A DNA stretch of 64,000 bases from Jeotgalibacillus proteolyticus (GCF_002926065.1 NZ_PREZ01000001.1:620001-684000), one strand, 5' to 3'; counted from the stretch's first letter, positions 25,202-35,654 are shown. Notes: generated from the letters alone by a model not told the origin. Translations and numbers: made by a program.

Positions 25202-26338
25202 TCAGGTAATAAATAAAGCGATGATCCCCTGGAAGAGACCAATGATTCCTCCCAATAATGCGCCTAAGTAAGTAATCATCTTAAATTCACGACGGGAAAT
25301 ACCAAGGATTAAATCCTCAATTCGGGAAACCTCAAAAGAGTTTACCTGTTCTCTGACGATTTCCTGAAGATTCATCTTAGCCAGCAGCTCCTCAGTCTTA
25401 TCAGCCAGTATTTCTTTTGTCATCTCAACACCTTTAGGAATCAGACGCTGAACAACTTCTTCCTCGAGCGGTGCAACTGCTTCGCCAAGCGGACGTTCGA
25501 GCCAGCTGTTTAAGTCGACTCTCTCTTTAATCACACTCTGAAGACGCACGAGAAGATCCCTGTCTGTTACGATTGAAAAAGCACGCTCCCATTGCCAGTC
25601 CTTTACGCTTTCCCACTCTCTGCGCAAAACCTGTTCGAGTATATCATGAGTACCTTTATGTTTCAAAAACTTTATAATTTCAGGCTGGACTTTATCAACG
25701 AGCGATGCATTCCCCATGATCATCTGGATCATGCTGCCGAGTGTACCTCTTGTCTTAAAAAAGTCTTCAATCATAACGCGGATCCGTTCTTTTCCTTCCT
25801 TTGATGCGAAGTAGTCAACACCCTTTTCAAGAATGTAATCTGTGACCACTTCCACCTTCCCATCTAACCTTATCAGCCAGCGTTCCGGTAATGTCTCACG
25901 GATTGTCTGGTTTTTGTACTGCTCCTTAGCTGTTTCATATTGACTTTGAATCCAACGATCCATTGTATTTTCAACGTACGGAACAGGAGAATCAATATCA
26001 AACCGTGATAACCATACATTGACCGGCTCTTCTGATTTGAAGAAACGGTCACTTTTCTTTTGAAGCCAGCCTGTTATCGCTCTTTCCTGTGTGTCATTTA
26101 AAAATCGTGCTTTAAGGCTCTCAGCTGTAAGGAGGTGAGTAACGACCATAAGGCCAAGCTGCCTTGCCAGCTCTTCTCTCCTCTTTGGAATCAGTCCCGG
26201 AGTAAATGGCACGCGCCACCCTTTTATATAGATGGCTTTATATGGCCTGAAAAGCATCTTTATTGCTAAGGAATTTGTAACTCCGCCGATTGCTGCGCCA
26301 ATTACAATCATGATAAGTAAAAGTACAAATGTATTCAT
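25202..26338 (-). CDS. yheB: DUF445 membrane protein YheB
   Basis: 378 residues: a helix at each end (about 3-22 and 355-377) and a long soluble helical middle. The start ([20 protein letters not shown]) and the end ([15 protein letters not shown]) are hallmarks of DUF445/YheB. AAGGTGACG precedes the ATG. Position upstream of yheA is as in B. subtilis. Function unknown. Confidence 0.88.
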   Translation of the reverse strand: MNTFVLLLIMIVIGAAIGGVTNSLAIKMLFRPYKAIYIKGWRVPFTPGLIPKRREELARQLGLMVVTHLLTAESLKARFLNDTQERAITGWLQKKSDRFFKSEEPVNVWLSRFDIDSPVPYVENTMDRWIQSQYETAKEQYKNQTIRETLPERWLIRLDGKVEVVTDYILEKGVDYFASKEGKERIRVMIEDFFKTRGTLGSMIQMIMGNASLVDKVQPEIIKFLKHKGTHDILEQVLRREWESVKDWQWERAFSIVTDRDLLVRLQSVIKERVDLNSWLERPLGEAVAPLEEEVVQRLIPKGVEMTKEILADKTEELLAKMNLQEIVREQVNSFEVSRIEDLILGISRREFKMITYLGALLGGIIGLFQGIIALFIT

Positions 26339-26570
26339 AAAACGTCACCTTCCGCTATGCATCAGTTTTTAAAAGTTTCAGATACAGTATAGCAGATAGG
26401 TTCTTTATTGGCGGCTTTAAACAGCTGAGTCCTGCGAGAAATACTTTTGCGCTGATCCGACCCCCTCCTCTTTTCCTTCATTGGCACTGTCACAGCGTAT
26501 GATTAAACCGGACTGCATATGTCACCTAAAATGCTATACTAAAGATATTATAAGCAATGGGGGTATTTAT

Positions 26571-26786
26571 ATGATCCAGCACTTTCAATACAAGCCGATG
26601 TATGAGAACAGGGATCTTCCCGGGTGGACCTTTTCATTTTTATGGAACGGACATCGCGTCTCGGGAATTTATCATAAAGCGGGAGAAATTGAGTGGACTT
26701 CCGTTCTTCCATTCAGCGATCAAGAATCAGAAGAAAAAGTTAAACAAATGCTTCATGAGTTAATGCTGTACCATGTCTATGATTGA
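26571..26786 (+). CDS. YheE-family small protein
   Basis: 71 residues, beta-rich and soluble, starting MIQHFQYKPMYENRDLPGW; conserved aromatic residues (FSFLWNGHRVSGIYH, EIEWTS) match the YheE/DUF5342 family. The ATG at 26571 follows GGGGGTATTT; the frame extends to 26481 without support. Divergent from yheB, as in B. subtilis. Function unknown. Confidence 0.75.
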   Translation: MIQHFQYKPMYENRDLPGWTFSFLWNGHRVSGIYHKAGEIEWTSVLPFSDQESEEKVKQMLHELMLYHVYD

Positions 26787-26827
26787 GATCCGAAATTCTC
26801 CCCATGGATATGCATAGTTCCTAAAAG

Positions 26828-26848
26828 CTTACGCATAGTAAGCGTAAG
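26828..26848 (+). promoter_or_regulatory. Hairpin abutting the ribosome site of the next small gene
   Basis: CTTACGC-atagtaa-GCGTAAG is directly followed by GGGGTG, the ribosome site of the gene starting at 26860. No T-run, so not a terminator; it could modulate initiation. Confidence 0.45.
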
Positions 26849-26859
26849 GGGGTGCTTGG

Positions 26860-27039
26860 ATGAAGGATTCATCTTTTTTGCCTGATTCATGTAATGAAGG
26901 CCGGGATCGTGCCTGCATTGACATCGATCGCATTATTAATGAAGGTTTAGCCGGAGGTACAGTTCATCGCTTCCACCACTCAGCCAACATTGAAGAAGCA
27001 AGAGATCTTGAACAGGAAACACCGCCGAATGGATCTTGA
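26860..27039 (+). CDS. Small conserved-looking protein (59 residues), unknown
   Basis: Begins MKDSSFLPDSCNEGRDRACI and has two cysteines close to the N-terminus, then a histidine cluster (VHRFHHSAN) and an acidic/proline tail. AAGGGGGTG lies about five bases before the ATG, and a terminator follows the stop closely, so it looks like a real monocistronic gene. The Cys/His layout could bind metal, but this is only inferred. Confidence 0.65.
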   Translation: MKDSSFLPDSCNEGRDRACIDIDRIINEGLAGGTVHRFHHSANIEEARDLEQETPPNGS

Positions 27040-27043
27040 TCCA

Positions 27044-27082
27044 CAAACGAAGCGACTGCATAAGCAGTCGTTTTGTTTGTCC
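27044..27082 (+). terminator. Terminator after the 59-residue gene
   Basis: ACAAACgaAGCGACTGC-ataa-GCAGTCGttttGTTTGT, a 9-bp core stem with T-rich 3' arm. Confidence 0.8.
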
Positions 27083-27140
27083 CTTTTCAATTATTCCTTT
27101 CTTTATTACAATAGAGCTAGTACATATGAGGATGATGGCC

Positions 27141-28046
27141 ATGTCACTTATCGAAAAATTAATAAAACAATATCCTGGCGCAAGAAAAAAAGAATCTGTG
27201 TCCCCGGAGGAATATGAGCATTTTATATGGTTTAACGATTCTGCCAGTGACTTAATCGCTTTGCCTAAGAAGGACCTGTCGAAAAATGAAATTGAATTAA
27301 TCAAAATGATGCTTGTCCCAGCCGCAGCTCCCAACCGCAGTCTGCAAAACCATCAATGGAATCGTTTTTTGTTTGGAACAGAACCGGTATGCCCCCTTCC
27401 CATTGGCACTCCTTTTCGGGTGATCTTTTTCTCATTTGATAAGGTGCCGGAATACGCAGAGGGTGAGCATCCTTTAAAATTTGTTTTTTCTGAGGAATCC
27501 GTCATTGTACCGCGTGATGAGTTAAACGGATATGTTGTGGAGCTGCAGACTCAAAACACTCTATCCTTTGAAGAAGTTTCTTCTGCTTCTCAGGCACTTG
27601 AAACAGACTTAGGTGTTAACATCCATTTTTTTGTCGGCTCTTTCCATGAGGTTCATCGCGAGATTAAAGAGGTGCTCTTACTGGAGCTTGACTGGTTTAA
27701 TGAAACGGCCCGGCTGGAAAAACGGCAGCCCGTTGTGTCTACCCACTCCATTTTTCCGTATCTGATCATTGACCGCTTTACTGAATTTGAATTAAATGCT
27801 CAATTTGAAGTTATTTTTAAAGCTTTTGAAGCGGATCCTGAGCTGCCGGTGATTATTCGAACTCTTGCAGAGAACCTGGCAAATGTCAGCAGCACAGCAA
27901 AAAAACTTTATTTGCATCGCAATAGCCTTCAGTACCGTCTTGACAGGTTTACGGAGAAAACAGGAGTGGACCTGAAGTCGTTTCATGGAATCCAGACTGC
28001 ATATCTTGCAGGCATTAAGTGGAATGAATGGATCAGAAATCGATAA
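27141..28046 (+). CDS. PucR-type regulator, YxkF-like
   Basis: 301-residue protein with a C-terminal PucR helix-turn-helix (about 240-295: LAENLANVSSTAKKLYLHR, NSLQYRLDRFTEKTG). The N-terminal part matches no sensory domain I recognise. In B. subtilis the similar gene yxkF stands directly before msmX, as here, so it may control sugar uptake. Of four clustered ATG codons the one at 27141 is best spaced from TGAGG. Separated from msmX by a terminator. Confidence 0.7.
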   Translation: MSLIEKLIKQYPGARKKESVSPEEYEHFIWFNDSASDLIALPKKDLSKNEIELIKMMLVPAAAPNRSLQNHQWNRFLFGTEPVCPLPIGTPFRVIFFSFDKVPEYAEGEHPLKFVFSEESVIVPRDELNGYVVELQTQNTLSFEEVSSASQALETDLGVNIHFFVGSFHEVHREIKEVLLLELDWFNETARLEKRQPVVSTHSIFPYLIIDRFTEFELNAQFEVIFKAFEADPELPVIIRTLAENLANVSSTAKKLYLHRNSLQYRLDRFTEKTGVDLKSFHGIQTAYLAGIKWNEWIRNR

Positions 28047-28052
28047 TTGTCT

Positions 28053-28099
28053 TTTGAGGGTGCTTTTCGTCAAGTTGACGGAAGGCATTCTCTTTTTTT
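28053..28099 (+). terminator. Terminator between the PucR-type gene and msmX
   Basis: A long imperfect stem GAGGGTGCTTTTCGTC-aagtt-GACGGAAGGCATTCTC with G-U pairs, followed by TTTTTTT. Confidence 0.75.
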
Positions 28100-28180
28100 G
28101 TGCACTATTACTATTGGAAAGGCTTACATTCATGTGTAGAATGAATCTCAGATCAACTATTACATATTGGAGGAATCAAA

Positions 28181-29278
28181 ATGGCAGAGCTTAAATTGGA
28201 CAATATTTATAAAATATACGAAAAAGACGTAACGGCAGTACAGGATTTTAATCTTCATATTAAAGACAAGGAATTTATCGTTTTCGTTGGCCCGTCAGGC
28301 TGCGGTAAGTCGACTACTCTTCGAATGATCGCCGGTCTTGAAGAAATTTCAAAAGGCGATTTCTACATCGATGAAGAGCGTGTAAATGATAAAGCACCAA
28401 AAGACCGCGACATCGCGATGGTATTCCAAAACTACGCTCTTTATCCTCATATGAGTGTTTATGACAACATGGCTTTTGGACTGAAGCTTCGTAAATTCGA
28501 CAAAGCTGAAATTGAAAAACGAGTTAAAAACGCTGCTAAAATCCTTGGTCTTGAAGCACTTCTTGATCGTAAGCCAAAAGCTCTTTCCGGTGGTCAGCGT
28601 CAGCGTGTAGCACTTGGCCGTGCCATTGTACGTGATGCAAAAGTATTCCTGATGGATGAGCCTTTATCCAACCTGGATGCAAAGCTTCGTGTTCAAATGC
28701 GTGCAGAAATTGCCAAGCTTCACCAGCGTCTTCAGACAACGACTATCTATGTAACGCACGATCAGACAGAAGCTATGACAATGGCGACACGAATTGTTGT
28801 TATGAAAGATGGAGTTATCCAGCAGGTTGGTTCTCCAAAAGAAGTATATGATAATCCTGAAAATGTGTTTGTAGGCGGATTTATCGGATCACCTGCGATG
28901 AACTTCTTTAGCGGAACGCTTACTGAAAAGGGCTTTGAAGTTAAAGGGCAAATGCTTTCTGTACCTGAAGGCAAAATGAAAAAATTGCGTGCAGAAGGCT
29001 ATGTAGGTAAAGATATCATTTTAGGCGTGCGTCCTGAGGATATTCACGATGAGCCTGTATTCATTGAAGCTGCTACTGGAGCTAACTTCCTGGCAGATAT
29101 TGAGGTTTCTGAATTAACGGGTGCTGAGCTTATGCTTTACTCACGAGTGGGAGATCAGGATTTTGTTGCCCGTGTTGATGCACGATCAGATATTAAAGCA
29201 GGACAAAAAATTGAGCTTGCTTTTGATATGAATAAATGCCATTTCTTTGATGCGGAGAATGAACAGCGCATCCGTTAA
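28181..29278 (+). CDS. msmX: Shared ATPase of carbohydrate ABC importers, MsmX
   Basis: Cytosolic ATPase energising several sugar importers in B. subtilis. Walker A GPSGCGKSTT (about 38-47), signature LSGGQRQRVALGRA (about 135-148), Walker B VFLMDEPLSNLDAKLR (about 154-169), H-loop YVTHDQTEAM and a C-terminal TOBE/regulatory domain from about 240. Very high identity to MsmX, 365 residues. No permease or binding protein is adjacent, as expected for a multi-task subunit. TTGGAGGAATC precedes the ATG. Confidence 0.93.
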   Translation: MAELKLDNIYKIYEKDVTAVQDFNLHIKDKEFIVFVGPSGCGKSTTLRMIAGLEEISKGDFYIDEERVNDKAPKDRDIAMVFQNYALYPHMSVYDNMAFGLKLRKFDKAEIEKRVKNAAKILGLEALLDRKPKALSGGQRQRVALGRAIVRDAKVFLMDEPLSNLDAKLRVQMRAEIAKLHQRLQTTTIYVTHDQTEAMTMATRIVVMKDGVIQQVGSPKEVYDNPENVFVGGFIGSPAMNFFSGTLTEKGFEVKGQMLSVPEGKMKKLRAEGYVGKDIILGVRPEDIHDEPVFIEAATGANFLADIEVSELTGAELMLYSRVGDQDFVARVDARSDIKAGQKIELAFDMNKCHFFDAENEQRIR

Positions 29279-29305
29279 TTTGTTGGTTACCCCCTATAAC
29301 CATAA

Positions 29306-29342
29306 AAACAAGGCTGACTCCTACAGAGTCAGCCTTGTTGTA
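29306..29342. terminator. Bidirectional terminator between msmX and fumC
   Basis: AACAAGGCTGACTC-ctaca-GAGTCAGCCTTGTT, perfect 14-bp stem. Confidence 0.9.
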
Positions 29343-29343
29343 G

Positions 29344-30738
29344 TTAAAACTGCCGATCCAGATTCACCATATCAATTGGTTTAATCCATTCTTCATATTG
29401 CTCAGCGGTCAAAAAACCGGTTTCAATCGCCGCTTCTTTAAGTGTAAGCTCTTTTTCAAAGGCAAGCTTTGCAATTTTTGCCGCCTTTTCATAACCGATA
29501 TGCGGATTCAGCGCCGTGACAAGCATCAGGGATCGCTCTACATGTCCTTCAATAACATCTGTATTTGGCTCAATGCCAACAGCACATTTATCATTAAAAG
29601 CCTTCATTCCATCCCCTAGAAGCCGTACTGACTGCAGGAAGTTATAAATAATGACCGGTTTAAATACGTTAAGCTCAAAATTCCCCTGGCTCGCAGCAAA
29701 ACCAATCGTCGCATCATTTCCCATTACTTGAGCTGCAATCATGGTTAAGGCCTCACTTTGAGTTGGATTAACCTTACCAGGCATGATCGAACTGCCAGGC
29801 TCGTTTGCAGGAATGGTGATCTCCCCAATCCCGCTCCTTGGGCCGCTTGCAAGCCATCTAATATCATTGGCAATTTTCATCAGATCAGCAGCCAGCGCTT
29901 TTAAAGCTCCATGAACATGCACCATATCATCGTGGCTGGTCAGCGCATGGAATTTGTTATCTGAGGAATAGAATGGAAAGCCTGTCTGAAGGACGAGCTG
30001 CTTTGCCACTCTTTCCCCAAATTCCGGATGGGCATTAATGCCGGTTCCAACAGCTGTTCCTCCGATCGCCAGGCTTAAAATATGCTTGCTGGCTTCCTGG
30101 ATCATACTGCGTGATTTTTGAAGCATCGCTCTCCAGCCGCTTATCTCCTGGCCAAGAGTTAGAGGCGTTGCATCCTGAAGATGCGTTCTTCCGATTTTTA
30201 TAATTTCCTTAAATGCTTCTTCTTTTTCATAAAGGGTTTCTGTAAGCGTCTTTAGATTCTGCATTAAATCCTGGCAGAGCGCCTTGTATCCTGCAATGTG
30301 CATCGCAGTAGGAAACGTGTCGTTAGAGCTTTGTGACATATTCACATCATCATTCGGATGAACCTTTTCATCAATTGACTGCTCTTTAAGCAGCTGGTTC
30401 GCCCTGAAGGCTACAACTTCATTTACATTCATATTCGATTGAGTTCCACTTCCTGTCTGCCAGACAACAAGCGGGAAGTGTGCATCTAAATGGCCATCAA
30501 TTATTTCATTACATGCTTTACAAATGGCATCTCTTTTATGTAAGGAAAGCTTTCCCAAATCGTAATTAACCATCGCGGCCGCTTTTTTCAGTTCGGCAAA
30601 AGCGTATGTCATTTCGATTGGCATTTTTTCTATTCCAATAGGAAAGTTTTCTTTACTGCGCTGAGTTTGCGCCCCCCAATAGCTGCTTGCAGGAACTTGA
30701 ATTTCACCTAATGTATCTTTTTCAATTCGATAATCCAT
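29344..30738 (-). CDS. fumC: Class II fumarase FumC
   Basis: Iron-independent fumarate hydratase of the TCA cycle, cytosolic tetramer. The signature [15 protein letters not shown] (about 316-330) and the active-site segments [11 protein letters not shown] and [10 protein letters not shown] are intact. 464 residues is normal. GGAGGAGAAGGATA precedes the ATG at 30738; the frame reaches 30801 without a better site. The gene stands alone between msmX and the divergent NAD(P)-binding protein. Confidence 0.95.
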   Translation of the reverse strand: MDYRIEKDTLGEIQVPASSYWGAQTQRSKENFPIGIEKMPIEMTYAFAELKKAAAMVNYDLGKLSLHKRDAICKACNEIIDGHLDAHFPLVVWQTGSGTQSNMNVNEVVAFRANQLLKEQSIDEKVHPNDDVNMSQSSNDTFPTAMHIAGYKALCQDLMQNLKTLTETLYEKEEAFKEIIKIGRTHLQDATPLTLGQEISGWRAMLQKSRSMIQEASKHILSLAIGGTAVGTGINAHPEFGERVAKQLVLQTGFPFYSSDNKFHALTSHDDMVHVHGALKALAADLMKIANDIRWLASGPRSGIGEITIPANEPGSSIMPGKVNPTQSEALTMIAAQVMGNDATIGFAASQGNFELNVFKPVIIYNFLQSVRLLGDGMKAFNDKCAVGIEPNTDVIEGHVERSLMLVTALNPHIGYEKAAKIAKLAFEKELTLKEAAIETGFLTAEQYEEWIKPIDMVNLDRQF

Positions 30739-30892
30739 TATCCTTCTCCTCCTTACAAACGTTTTCATTTTTATTGTATCATTTTCCAAAAATAAGCTCA
30801 CGCGTTAAGCCCCGTGTAGATTTCTTTTCCTGCATCAGTTATTCCGATACACTATAGAAGGAATGAAGGATTCGATGAATGGAGGAAACAAA

Positions 30893-31510
30893 ATGAAAAT
30901 AGCCTTTTTTGGCTCAACAGGCCGTGTTGGCAGTGTCATGCTTGAGCATGCACTTATGGACGGACATGAAGTTCAGGCACTTGTCAGAGATTCCGCTAAA
31001 TTAACTAAACATAAATACCTCTCAGTAATAAAAGGGGATGCTTCCTCCCGCTCTGATGTATATAACACGATTAAAGGCTGCAGCGCAGTGATCTGTGCTC
31101 TTGGAACAGACAAAAAAGATATGCTGAGCAGATCAATGCTCCATATTCTTCCTGCGATGCGGGAGGAGTCCATTAAAAAAATTATTACCATCGGAACTGC
31201 TGGAATTTTGGATTCCAAGGAAGAGCCCGGGAAGCTTCGCTTTCATTCTTCAGAAGCTAAAAGAAGGCTTACGACTGCTGCAGAGGATCATTACCGCGCC
31301 TTTCTTATGCTAAAGCAGTCAGGGGTTAAGTGGACTATTGTGTGTCCCACCTACCTGCCTGATGGTGAAAGAGTCGGGGAATACAGAATAGAGCGCAATA
31401 CCCTGCCGAATAATCCCTCAAGCATTTCCATTTACGATACAGGAGACTTTGCTTATTCTTTACTCCAATCAGAAAAGTTTTTAAAGAGCCGGGTTGGTAT
31501 TACTTATTAA
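30893..31510 (+). CDS. NAD(P)-binding Rossmann-fold protein (YwnB-like)
   Basis: 205 residues of the atypical short-chain dehydrogenase group. The dinucleotide motif GSTGRVGSVMLEHAL is near residue 7, then GDASSRSDVYNTIKGCSAVI and ITIGTAGI. No classical YxxxK catalytic pair is clear, so it may be a NAD(P)H sensor or flavin/quinone reductase. GGAGG seven bases before the ATG at 30893 sets the start. Followed by 287 bp without a gene except for a minus-strand terminator. Confidence 0.78.
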   Translation: MKIAFFGSTGRVGSVMLEHALMDGHEVQALVRDSAKLTKHKYLSVIKGDASSRSDVYNTIKGCSAVICALGTDKKDMLSRSMLHILPAMREESIKKIITIGTAGILDSKEEPGKLRFHSSEAKRRLTTAAEDHYRAFLMLKQSGVKWTIVCPTYLPDGERVGEYRIERNTLPNNPSSISIYDTGDFAYSLLQSEKFLKSRVGITY

Positions 31511-31749
31511 CATTAATACTGTGAAACGTTCTTTTAGAGTTCTCTTGAGCGTTTTAGAGCCAGCCTATAGTTATATCGTAGTAAAGCTCGATGACATAGT
31601 TGGATTTACGGGTAGTACTGTTCTAATCCCATCCCCATAATTCCTTCACTATTTTCCAAAACAGTTGATAATGAAGTTTTGACCACAGGATAGTTAGACA
31701 TTCCAATAACTAGATACATTTACCCTTAACAAATTTAACTATTAAAAAG

Positions 31750-31790
31750 AGACAGTTCAGTCCGCTAAATCTGACTGAGCTGTCCCCATG
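31750..31790 (-). terminator. Terminator of the bmrCD operon
   Basis: On the minus strand GACAGCTCAGTC-agatttagcg-GACTGAACTGTC followed by TCTTTTT. The rest of 31511-31749 is AT-rich with no gene that I can support. Confidence 0.85.
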
Positions 31791-31797
31791 TACAGGC

Positions 31798-33810
31798 TTA
31801 ACCCGCCTGCTTCGTTCCTTGCTGTAATTTATACATTTGATAATATTTACCTCTTAGAGCCATCAACTCATCATGAGAGCCTTTTTCAACGATTTCCCCG
31901 CGATCTAGAACTACAATCTGATCAGCATTTTTAATGGTAGAAAGCCTGTGAGCGATAATAAATGTCGTTCGGCCTTCTTTTAATGTTTCCATCGCTTCCT
32001 GAATAATGGATTCCGTTTCTGTATCTACGCTTGAGGTAGCTTCATCCAAAATTAAGATTGCCGGATCGAATGCTAATGCCCTGGCAAAGGAAATAAGCTG
32101 ACGCTGCCCTGATGAAAGCGTACTTCCCTTTTCTATTACCGGTTCATCAAAACCGTTTTCAAGATGTTTTAACACACGATCTGCCCCAACTGAACGGAGC
32201 GCACTTTCTACTTGCTCTCGTGATACTCGAGGATCATTGAGAGAGACATTGGACGCAATTGTACCTGTAAAGAGATATGGGTCCTGGAGAACAATTCCCA
32301 TGTGATCGCGAATGGCCTGTCGAGGTAATTCTTTGATGTTTTTTCCATCAATTCGAATCTCCCCTTTTTGACAATCATAGAAGCGGAACAGCAGATTCAT
32401 AATGGAGCTTTTTCCCGAACCTGTATGTCCTACCAGACCAATTGTTTCACCCGGCTTGGCTTCAAATGATAATTTTTTTAGTACATACTCCTCTTCCTTA
32501 TAGGCAAAGGAAACTTCATCAAACTCTACATGTCCTTTATAGCGTTCTGTTTTATCATCCTTGACATCTTCCCCGTCCTCATCGAGAAGCTTAAATACAC
32601 GCTCTCCGGCAACCAGCGCCAATTCAAGATTAGCCAACTGATTTACAATCCCTGTTACAGGCTGGAATAATCGGGTGATATAATCAACAAAAGCATACAG
32701 AACACCTACAGTAACAATTGAAGAACCATCAAGTACTCCGCTTCCGAAGTACCAGATAAATGTCACGAATGTAATATTCCGAAGGATCGATACGAGATTA
32801 TGAGACATTAACGAGTTTAAAATTAATAGCTTATTTTGAAATTTAAAATGAGTATCATTCATTTTCTCAAATTCATTTTTTGTGGCTTTTTCCCGCCTGA
32901 ATGCCTGGATGATTGGCATTCCTTGTATTGATTCATTAATCGAAGCATTAATCTCACTTACTTTTGAACGAACTACCTGATTATATTTTGATGCATATTT
33001 CCGGTAGAATGCCATCCAGACATATAAAATAGGCAGTAAGATAAGACATATAGCTGCAAGCGTAGGATCAAGAATGAATAAAGCGACAAAAATTCCTGTT
33101 ATATAAATTGCACTGTAAAAAAATTGAGACAGGACTTGAACATACAGCTCTCTTATCGCTTCTGTATCATTAGTAATCCTTGCCACAACCTTACCGGCTG
33201 GCAGGGTATCAAAATAGTTGATTGGCAGCCGCTGAATATGGCCAAACACATCTGTTCTCATCTTCTGAATAATGCGATTAGCTGAACGCTGCAGCTGGTA
33301 ATCCTGGCCAAAATGGAAAATCGCTGCAACAATCGTTAACGCAAAATACAAAACAACCAATTGAATAATTCTTGGTATTTCCGGTCCATAAAAAGCTAAG
33401 ACCTCTGATTTACTCAGTTCAACAGCGTCAAATGACTGTCTCCCATTTTCATTTTCAAAGGTTAATTGACCGCCGCTAAAGGATCTTTCCCCTTCCCCAG
33501 CTACCGGCTCTTCTACAAAGAAGAATCTTAAGCCCAATTGAAAAATATGGGCCTGCTCTCCTTTTTCCTCACCTTCACCGAGATAGCTTTCTCTTTTGTA
33601 GTAGGTGTTGTTGAACGCAACAGCATCCTCCACATTCCCCGATTCAAACCATGCCTCTTCAATGCCTAACACATGATCGTCAATCATTTTTTTTGCTATA
33701 AATGGCCCTACAAGCTCTGCTCCAACTGAAACCGTGAGCATTAATAGAGCAATGATGATCGTTTTCTTAAAAAGCAATGCATACTTATAAAGTCGTTTTC
33801 CTACACTCAT
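31798..33810 (-). CDS. bmrD: Heterodimeric multidrug ABC exporter subunit BmrD (YheH)
   Basis: Membrane-spanning domain (about 1-400) fused to an ABC ATPase. Walker A GHTGSGKSSI, signature LSSGQRQLISF and Walker B AILILDEATSSVD are intact (about 465-600). A long extra segment between the first two helices (about 45-130) is characteristic of YheH. 670 residues against 673 in B. subtilis. The ATG overlaps the bmrC stop by four bases (ATGA). Partner BmrC has the degenerate site, so this subunit should carry the consensus ATPase site. Confidence 0.94.
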   Translation of the reverse strand: MSVGKRLYKYALLFKKTIIIALLMLTVSVGAELVGPFIAKKMIDDHVLGIEEAWFESGNVEDAVAFNNTYYKRESYLGEGEEKGEQAHIFQLGLRFFFVEEPVAGEGERSFSGGQLTFENENGRQSFDAVELSKSEVLAFYGPEIPRIIQLVVLYFALTIVAAIFHFGQDYQLQRSANRIIQKMRTDVFGHIQRLPINYFDTLPAGKVVARITNDTEAIRELYVQVLSQFFYSAIYITGIFVALFILDPTLAAICLILLPILYVWMAFYRKYASKYNQVVRSKVSEINASINESIQGMPIIQAFRREKATKNEFEKMNDTHFKFQNKLLILNSLMSHNLVSILRNITFVTFIWYFGSGVLDGSSIVTVGVLYAFVDYITRLFQPVTGIVNQLANLELALVAGERVFKLLDEDGEDVKDDKTERYKGHVEFDEVSFAYKEEEYVLKKLSFEAKPGETIGLVGHTGSGKSSIMNLLFRFYDCQKGEIRIDGKNIKELPRQAIRDHMGIVLQDPYLFTGTIASNVSLNDPRVSREQVESALRSVGADRVLKHLENGFDEPVIEKGSTLSSGQRQLISFARALAFDPAILILDEATSSVDTETESIIQEAMETLKEGRTTFIIAHRLSTIKNADQIVVLDRGEIVEKGSHDELMALRGKYYQMYKLQQGTKQAG

Positions 33811-35564
33811 GAGCTCACCTCCTCAAGAAGCGACTCTTCTACCTGCTGACGCGCAAATTGCTTTAAATACCAGCCTTTTTGAGCGATCAATTGATCATGA
33901 GTTCCTTCTTCAGCAATCCGGCCTTCTTCAAGCACGATAATCCAGTCAGCATGCTCAACCGCTGACAGCCGGTGAGTGGTAATAATTGTTGTTTTATTCC
34001 TTCGTTCATTTCGTATATTTGCCAGGATGCTCATCTCTGTTTTTGCATCTACAGCTGACAAAGAGTCATCAAGAATCAAAATATCCGGATCTTTTATAAC
34101 CGCTCTTGCGATGGATATACGCTGCTTTTGACCTCCTGATAGAGCTACCCCTTTTTCGCCAACCATCGTTTCAAGTCCTTCAGGAAGCATCTCTAAATCT
34201 TTTTCAAAATGCGCCATTTTAATCGCATCAAAAATTTTCCCCTCATCAGCATCATCTGCGCCAAAGAGGATATTCTCTCTTACACTTCTTGAAAACAGGA
34301 CATGATCCTGTGGCACATAGCCGATCCAGGAGCGGACATGGTCCTTGGTCTGCTGATCAATTCTTGCTTCCCCAAGAACAACCTCCCCAGCACCCATTGG
34401 ATATTCCTTCAAGAGCTGTTTGATCAGGGTTGTTTTTCCGCTCCCGGTTTTTCCAACGATACCGAGTGTCTGCCCCTTTTTTAAATCCAGATTAATTTCG
34501 TCCAAATTTTTCACTGAGGATGAAGGGTATTGAAATCCTGCGTGTTTAAAAGAGACACCCTTCATCTCTTTTGGATTAACAGGACTATCTGCATCAGGTA
34601 CATCCTCCTGATAATTTAAGGTTTCATTTACTCTGTCCATTGATGCATTTCCACGCTGCATGATGTTGATCAGCTCGCCAATTGCAAACATTGGCCAGAT
34701 CAGCATCCCAAGGTAAACATTAAATGCGACCAGCTCACCAAGTGTAATGGTTTGGCTGAACACTAGGAATGCTCCATATCCAAGTCCAATCATATAGCTG
34801 ATTCCGGTCAAAATTTTTGTTAGCGGATTAAACAGCGCATCGATGAAGGCAACCTTCATATTCTTTTTATAAACATCCTCTGTTTCATCAAGAAACTTCT
34901 TTTCATCCGCTCTTTCCTGTACGTATGCCCGGATAACCCTTACTCCTGCAACAGATTCCAGAACCCGGTCGTTTAGGTCCCCAAAAGCATCCTGAGCACT
35001 TGTGTAGCGTTCGTGTATTCTTTTACCGAGAAGCTGCATAACAACCGCAAGTATTGGCAGCGGCAGTACAGCAGCCAGCGTTAATTCCCACGACACTACA
35101 ACTCCCATAGTGATCAGAATCGTTAACATATAGGCAGTAGAATCAATAAGCGTCAGCACTCCGAAGCCGGCTGTGACACTGACTGACCTTAGATCATTCG
35201 TACTTCTTGCCATTAGGTCGCCCGTTCTGTTTCTTTCATAGAATGCAGGCGCCATTTTTAATAAATGCCCCATGAATCGCGAGCGGAGACGTCTTTCAAT
35301 CTCATTTGCTCCTCCAAATAATAAATACTGCCAGACATAGTTAAGAACATAAGAAACCACAGCAATTCCAAGCAGTATTAAAATATAATTAATAAGAGTA
35401 GCTTGTGTTAATTCCCCTCTGAAAATATCATCAATTGCAAGTCCCACCAAAAGCGGAGGGATTACTTCAAACACGTTGGCGATTAACAGCAGAACAACCG
35501 CTACTGTATACCGCTTCCAATGCTCCTTAAAAAACCATCCAAGCTTAAAAAAGATATCGAACAT
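33807..35564 (-). CDS. bmrC: Heterodimeric multidrug ABC exporter subunit BmrC (YheI)
   Basis: Six-helix membrane domain (about 1-310) then ATPase with Walker A GKTGSGKTTL, signature LSGGQKQRISIARA and Walker B ILILDDSLSAVD. The residue after the Walker B aspartates is D rather than the catalytic E, the non-canonical site expected of one half of a heterodimeric exporter. 585 residues. GGAGGTGAG is 8 bases before the ATG at 35564. In B. subtilis BmrCD exports drugs and is induced by ribosome-targeting antibiotics through an attenuator, and a comparable leader is present here. Confidence 0.94.
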   Translation of the reverse strand: MFDIFFKLGWFFKEHWKRYTVAVVLLLIANVFEVIPPLLVGLAIDDIFRGELTQATLINYILILLGIAVVSYVLNYVWQYLLFGGANEIERRLRSRFMGHLLKMAPAFYERNRTGDLMARSTNDLRSVSVTAGFGVLTLIDSTAYMLTILITMGVVVSWELTLAAVLPLPILAVVMQLLGKRIHERYTSAQDAFGDLNDRVLESVAGVRVIRAYVQERADEKKFLDETEDVYKKNMKVAFIDALFNPLTKILTGISYMIGLGYGAFLVFSQTITLGELVAFNVYLGMLIWPMFAIGELINIMQRGNASMDRVNETLNYQEDVPDADSPVNPKEMKGVSFKHAGFQYPSSSVKNLDEINLDLKKGQTLGIVGKTGSGKTTLIKQLLKEYPMGAGEVVLGEARIDQQTKDHVRSWIGYVPQDHVLFSRSVRENILFGADDADEGKIFDAIKMAHFEKDLEMLPEGLETMVGEKGVALSGGQKQRISIARAVIKDPDILILDDSLSAVDAKTEMSILANIRNERRNKTTIITTHRLSAVEHADWIIVLEEGRIAEEGTHDQLIAQKGWYLKQFARQQVEESLLEEVSS

Positions 35565-35600
35565 TAACACTCACCTCCAAAGTCATCCGATATTGGCGAG

Positions 35601-35654
35601 CTACCCACTTTCCAGCTCCACCGTTTTTGTGTACTTTTCTTTGTCTACTCTCAT
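35601..35654 (-). CDS. Possible second leader peptide before bmrC (17 residues)
   Basis: ATG at 35654 is preceded at ideal distance by AAGGAGG and encodes MRVDKEKYTKTVELESG, ending 36 bases before bmrC. It lies downstream of the attenuator terminator, so it is translated only on read-through transcripts. It may couple translation into bmrC. A longer in-frame extension to 35795 crosses the terminator and is not credible. Confidence 0.5.
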   Translation of the reverse strand: MRVDKEKYTKTVELESG

